Source of the DNA: Candidatus Moraniibacteriota bacterium
GTDB taxonomy: Bacteria; Patescibacteriota; Minisyncoccia; Moranbacterales; GCA-2747515
Assembly: GCA_029938745.1 (NCBI GenBank)
Contig: JAOZUJ010000018.1
Span: 1-15,418, forward strand
Length of the DNA: 15,418 bases
Reading direction: 5' to 3'
Notes under the pieces: generated by a model
Databases searched by the model: none
What the model saw: only the letters and a program-made list of their open reading frames with translations
Told to the model about the DNA's origin: nothing
Position numbers and translations under genes: made by a program
Part shown: positions 13,879-15,418 of the stretch, in pieces
Layout of the letters: every line of letters begins with the position of its first letter
Numbering within the stretch: the first letter of the stretch is position 1

Positions 13879-15135
13879 ATGAATGTAATTTTTATGATCA
13901 GAAAAATATTACTAGGGTCTATAATTTTTTTGACAGTGTTTAGTAGCACTGGTTTTTTTGCGTATGCGCAAGAGGAAAATAAAACAGAGGTCATTGTTTT
14001 TATGCGAGATGATTGTGGCAATTGTCACAAGGAGGAAAAATTTTTGAATGAAAGCGAAATTATACAAAACAATTTTGATGTACAATTTTTAGATATTGAT
14101 GAACAGGAAAACAAAGAAAAATGGCAATCAATTGTGGAGAGTTATCATCTATCAAAAGTCACACCGATTACTTTGGTAGGTGGTGAAGTATTGGTAGGTT
14201 TTAATGAAAAAACAACGGGCAAACAAATACTCGCGCACGTTGATAATGATATGCAGTATAGTTTGGCATTTTATCTGAATGAAAATGGTTTTAATAAAAA
14301 TGGTGTCAATGCAGAATATACATGTGATATTGATAGTGCATCGACTTGTTCAGTTGATAAGGCTGCAAAAAACAAAACAGAATCAATGATGACGCTGCCG
14401 TTTTTTGGTGAGATCAATATTCAAGAAACATCGTTGTTTGTCATGTCTGCCGTGTTGGGATTTATTGATGGATTTAATCCATGTGCGATGTGGGTCCTTC
14501 TCACGTTCCTTATTATTCTTTCTCAAATTGGAGACAAAAGAAAGATGATTTATCTTGTGACTATCTTTATAGTTGCAGAAGCAGTTATGTATTTTTTCAT
14601 ATTAAATGTATGGTATCAAGCATGGGATTTTATTGCACTTGATAAATGGGTAACGCCACTTGTCGGACTTTTGGCTGTAGCTGCTGGTATATATTTCTTG
14701 CGGAAATGGCACAAGAGCAAAGGTGCTCTCACATGTGATGTTACAAGTTTTGAACATCAACAAAAAACAACAAAAAGAATTCAAGACGTTGTTGCAAAAC
14801 CAATTACAATTATCACGACACTTGCAGTGTTAGGAATTGCATTTTCTGTGAATATCATAGAATTTGCATGTTCTGTTGGAATTGCACAATCATTTACTAA
14901 GATATTAGAAATAAATGATTTAAGTTTTCTCGCACGACAGTTTTACATTTTTGTCTACACACTATTTTACATGGTAGATGATTTCATCATCTTTGGACTT
15001 GCAATTATAGGTTTTGATAAGTTTCACACAGTCGGTCAAAAATATTCTAAACTCTCCACGCTTATCGGCGGAATCCTCATGCTTGTTCTCGGGACTTTGC
15101 TCATTTTCAGACCAGAATGGCTAATGTTTGGGTAA
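13879..15135 (+). CDS. Thioredoxin-like domain fused to CcdA/DsbD-type transmembrane thiol transporter
   Basis: The 418-residue product has a signal-like helix (about 6-29, ending AYA-Q). A thioredoxin/glutaredoxin-like domain follows at about 36-120, with active-site CGNC (Cys46, Cys49) and a cis-proline Thr-Pro at 95-96. An extracellular linker carries Cys149 and Cys157. About six membrane helices lie at 185-411. The CcdA/DsbD cysteine pair is present: Cys202 in NPCA of the first helix and Cys331 in EFACSVG of the fourth. It should pass electrons from cytosolic thioredoxin across the membrane to external disulfides. No cytochrome c gene is near, so disulfide reduction or isomerisation of surface proteins is the likelier role. 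The frame opens at TTG 13873. ATG 13879 is chosen because AGAAGGA lies 10 nt upstream; ATG 13894 is possible. Confidence 0.9.
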   Translation: MNVIFMIRKILLGSIIFLTVFSSTGFFAYAQEENKTEVIVFMRDDCGNCHKEEKFLNESEIIQNNFDVQFLDIDEQENKEKWQSIVESYHLSKVTPITLVGGEVLVGFNEKTTGKQILAHVDNDMQYSLAFYLNENGFNKNGVNAEYTCDIDSASTCSVDKAAKNKTESMMTLPFFGEINIQETSLFVMSAVLGFIDGFNPCAMWVLLTFLIILSQIGDKRKMIYLVTIFIVAEAVMYFFILNVWYQAWDFIALDKWVTPLVGLLAVAAGIYFLRKWHKSKGALTCDVTSFEHQQKTTKRIQDVVAKPITIITTLAVLGIAFSVNIIEFACSVGIAQSFTKILEINDLSFLARQFYIFVYTLFYMVDDFIIFGLAIIGFDKFHTVGQKYSKLSTLIGGILMLVLGTLLIFRPEWLMFG

Positions 15136-15145
15136 GTTTGTGTAG

Positions 15146-15192
15146 GGACAGACCTGTGCCTGCCTGCCAGTAGGTGGATGTCTGTCCTTTTT
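15146..15192 (+). terminator. Intrinsic terminator after the CcdA-type gene
   Basis: GGACAGAC (15146-15153) pairs with GTCTGTCC (15180-15187), followed by five T. The loop holds CCTGCCTGCCAGTAGG, itself partly palindromic. It lies 10 nt after the stop. It also looks like a member of the GTAGGGACAG repeat family, so the terminator may be a co-opted repeat. Confidence 0.75.
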
Positions 15193-15205
15193 AATATAAA
15201 CAAAA

Positions 15206-15233
15206 GTAGGGGACGGTCATGACCGTCCCTTAC
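15206..15233. repeat. Near-perfect 28-bp palindrome between convergent genes
   Basis: The core 15210-15229 is a perfect 20-bp palindrome (half-site GGGACGGTCA), flanked by GTAG and TTAC that extend the pairing with one G-T. It begins GTAGGG like the elements at 5677 and 15142. It sits between the plus-strand gene ending at 15135 and the minus-strand gene ending at 15249. Confidence 0.75.
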
Positions 15234-15248
15234 AATATGTATGATATT

Positions 15249-15418
15249 TTATTTTTCAAAAGCTTCAATATATTTCAGTAACGCGTCAAAGCGTTCTGGA
15301 TACTTTGCGTTAAAATTATATTCTTCATCGTCTAAGGCAAATTTTAATTCTTTTGCATGAAGATAAAATGTTGTAGGATCGTATTCTTTAAATTCATCGA
15401 GTGATATTTTCCTCTCGT
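15249..15418 (-). CDS. C-terminal part of an unrecognised gene, cut by the window end
   Basis: Reading leftward from 15418, an open frame of 55 codons ends at TAA (15249-15251). The visible residues include ERKISLDEFKEYDPTTFYLH and end in LLKYIEAFEK. They are rich in Glu, Asp, Lys, Tyr and Phe and look helical and soluble. The start lies outside the window. Codon use and amphipathic pattern are gene-like and the gene converges on the CcdA-type gene. No family is recognised from this fragment. Confidence 0.65.
   Translation of the reverse strand, partial: ERKISLDEFKEYDPTTFYLHAKELKFALDDEEYNFNAKYPERFDALLKYIEAFEK

Noticed and set aside
1..15418. Recoded TGA as in some candidate phyla
   Set aside because: All genes read through at full length with the standard code, and no in-frame TGA is needed to complete any domain.

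Overview
The window looks like a chromosomal segment of an A+T-rich bacterium with compact genes. It probably belongs to the Candidate Phyla Radiation (Patescibacteria, Parcubacteria-like). The reasons are a stand-alone gyrA beside a degenerate metallo-beta-lactamase-fold protein, a giant single-pass surface protein with LamG and paired DUF2341-like modules, a CcdA/DsbD-type thiol transporter with no cytochrome c genes nearby, very few Shine-Dalgarno sequences, and stops that are TAA or TAG only. The genetic code reads as standard. This placement is inferred from gene content and was not tested by phylogeny. I saw no tRNA, rRNA, CRISPR array or transposase gene.

Layout. (1) 13-3786, minus strand: gyrA, a small one-pass membrane protein, and an UlaG-like MBL-fold protein that has lost most metal ligands. 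Hairpins and a 113-bp palindromic repeat separate them. (2) 3956-5672, plus strand: a strong sigma-70-type promoter, a structured leader, a secreted 245-aa beta-rich protein, a hairpin, a 207-aa membrane-anchored protein with four cysteines, and an intrinsic terminator. (3) 5673-6295: non-coding, with repeat copies and A+T-rich DNA. (4) 6296-12238: a near-copy of the promoter and leader of block 2, a terminator-like hairpin, then an anchored surface protein of about 1,880 residues. (5) 12218-15192: a four-helix membrane protein with a probably leaderless mRNA, class II fructose-bisphosphate aldolase, and a thioredoxin-CcdA fusion. (6) 15249 to the end: the C-terminus of an unrecognised minus-strand gene.

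The most interesting signal is that blocks 2 and 4 look like two members of one regulated surface system. Their promoters match at about 25 of 30 positions, with identical 17-nt spacers. Their leaders share a GGGTGGC core that can be enclosed by a 10-bp stem with a compensatory change. Both encoded proteins carry the identical octapeptide ILVQNFTQ just outside the membrane segment, with only synonymous DNA differences. Extracellular cysteines occur in even numbers in all three exported proteins (2, 4 and 14). Within the duplicated module of the giant protein they are lost in pairs. A disulfide/thiol electron carrier is encoded about 1.6 kb downstream of the giant gene. I infer a co-regulated, disulfide-stabilised cell-surface structure. 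Its molecular role cannot be read from the sequence.
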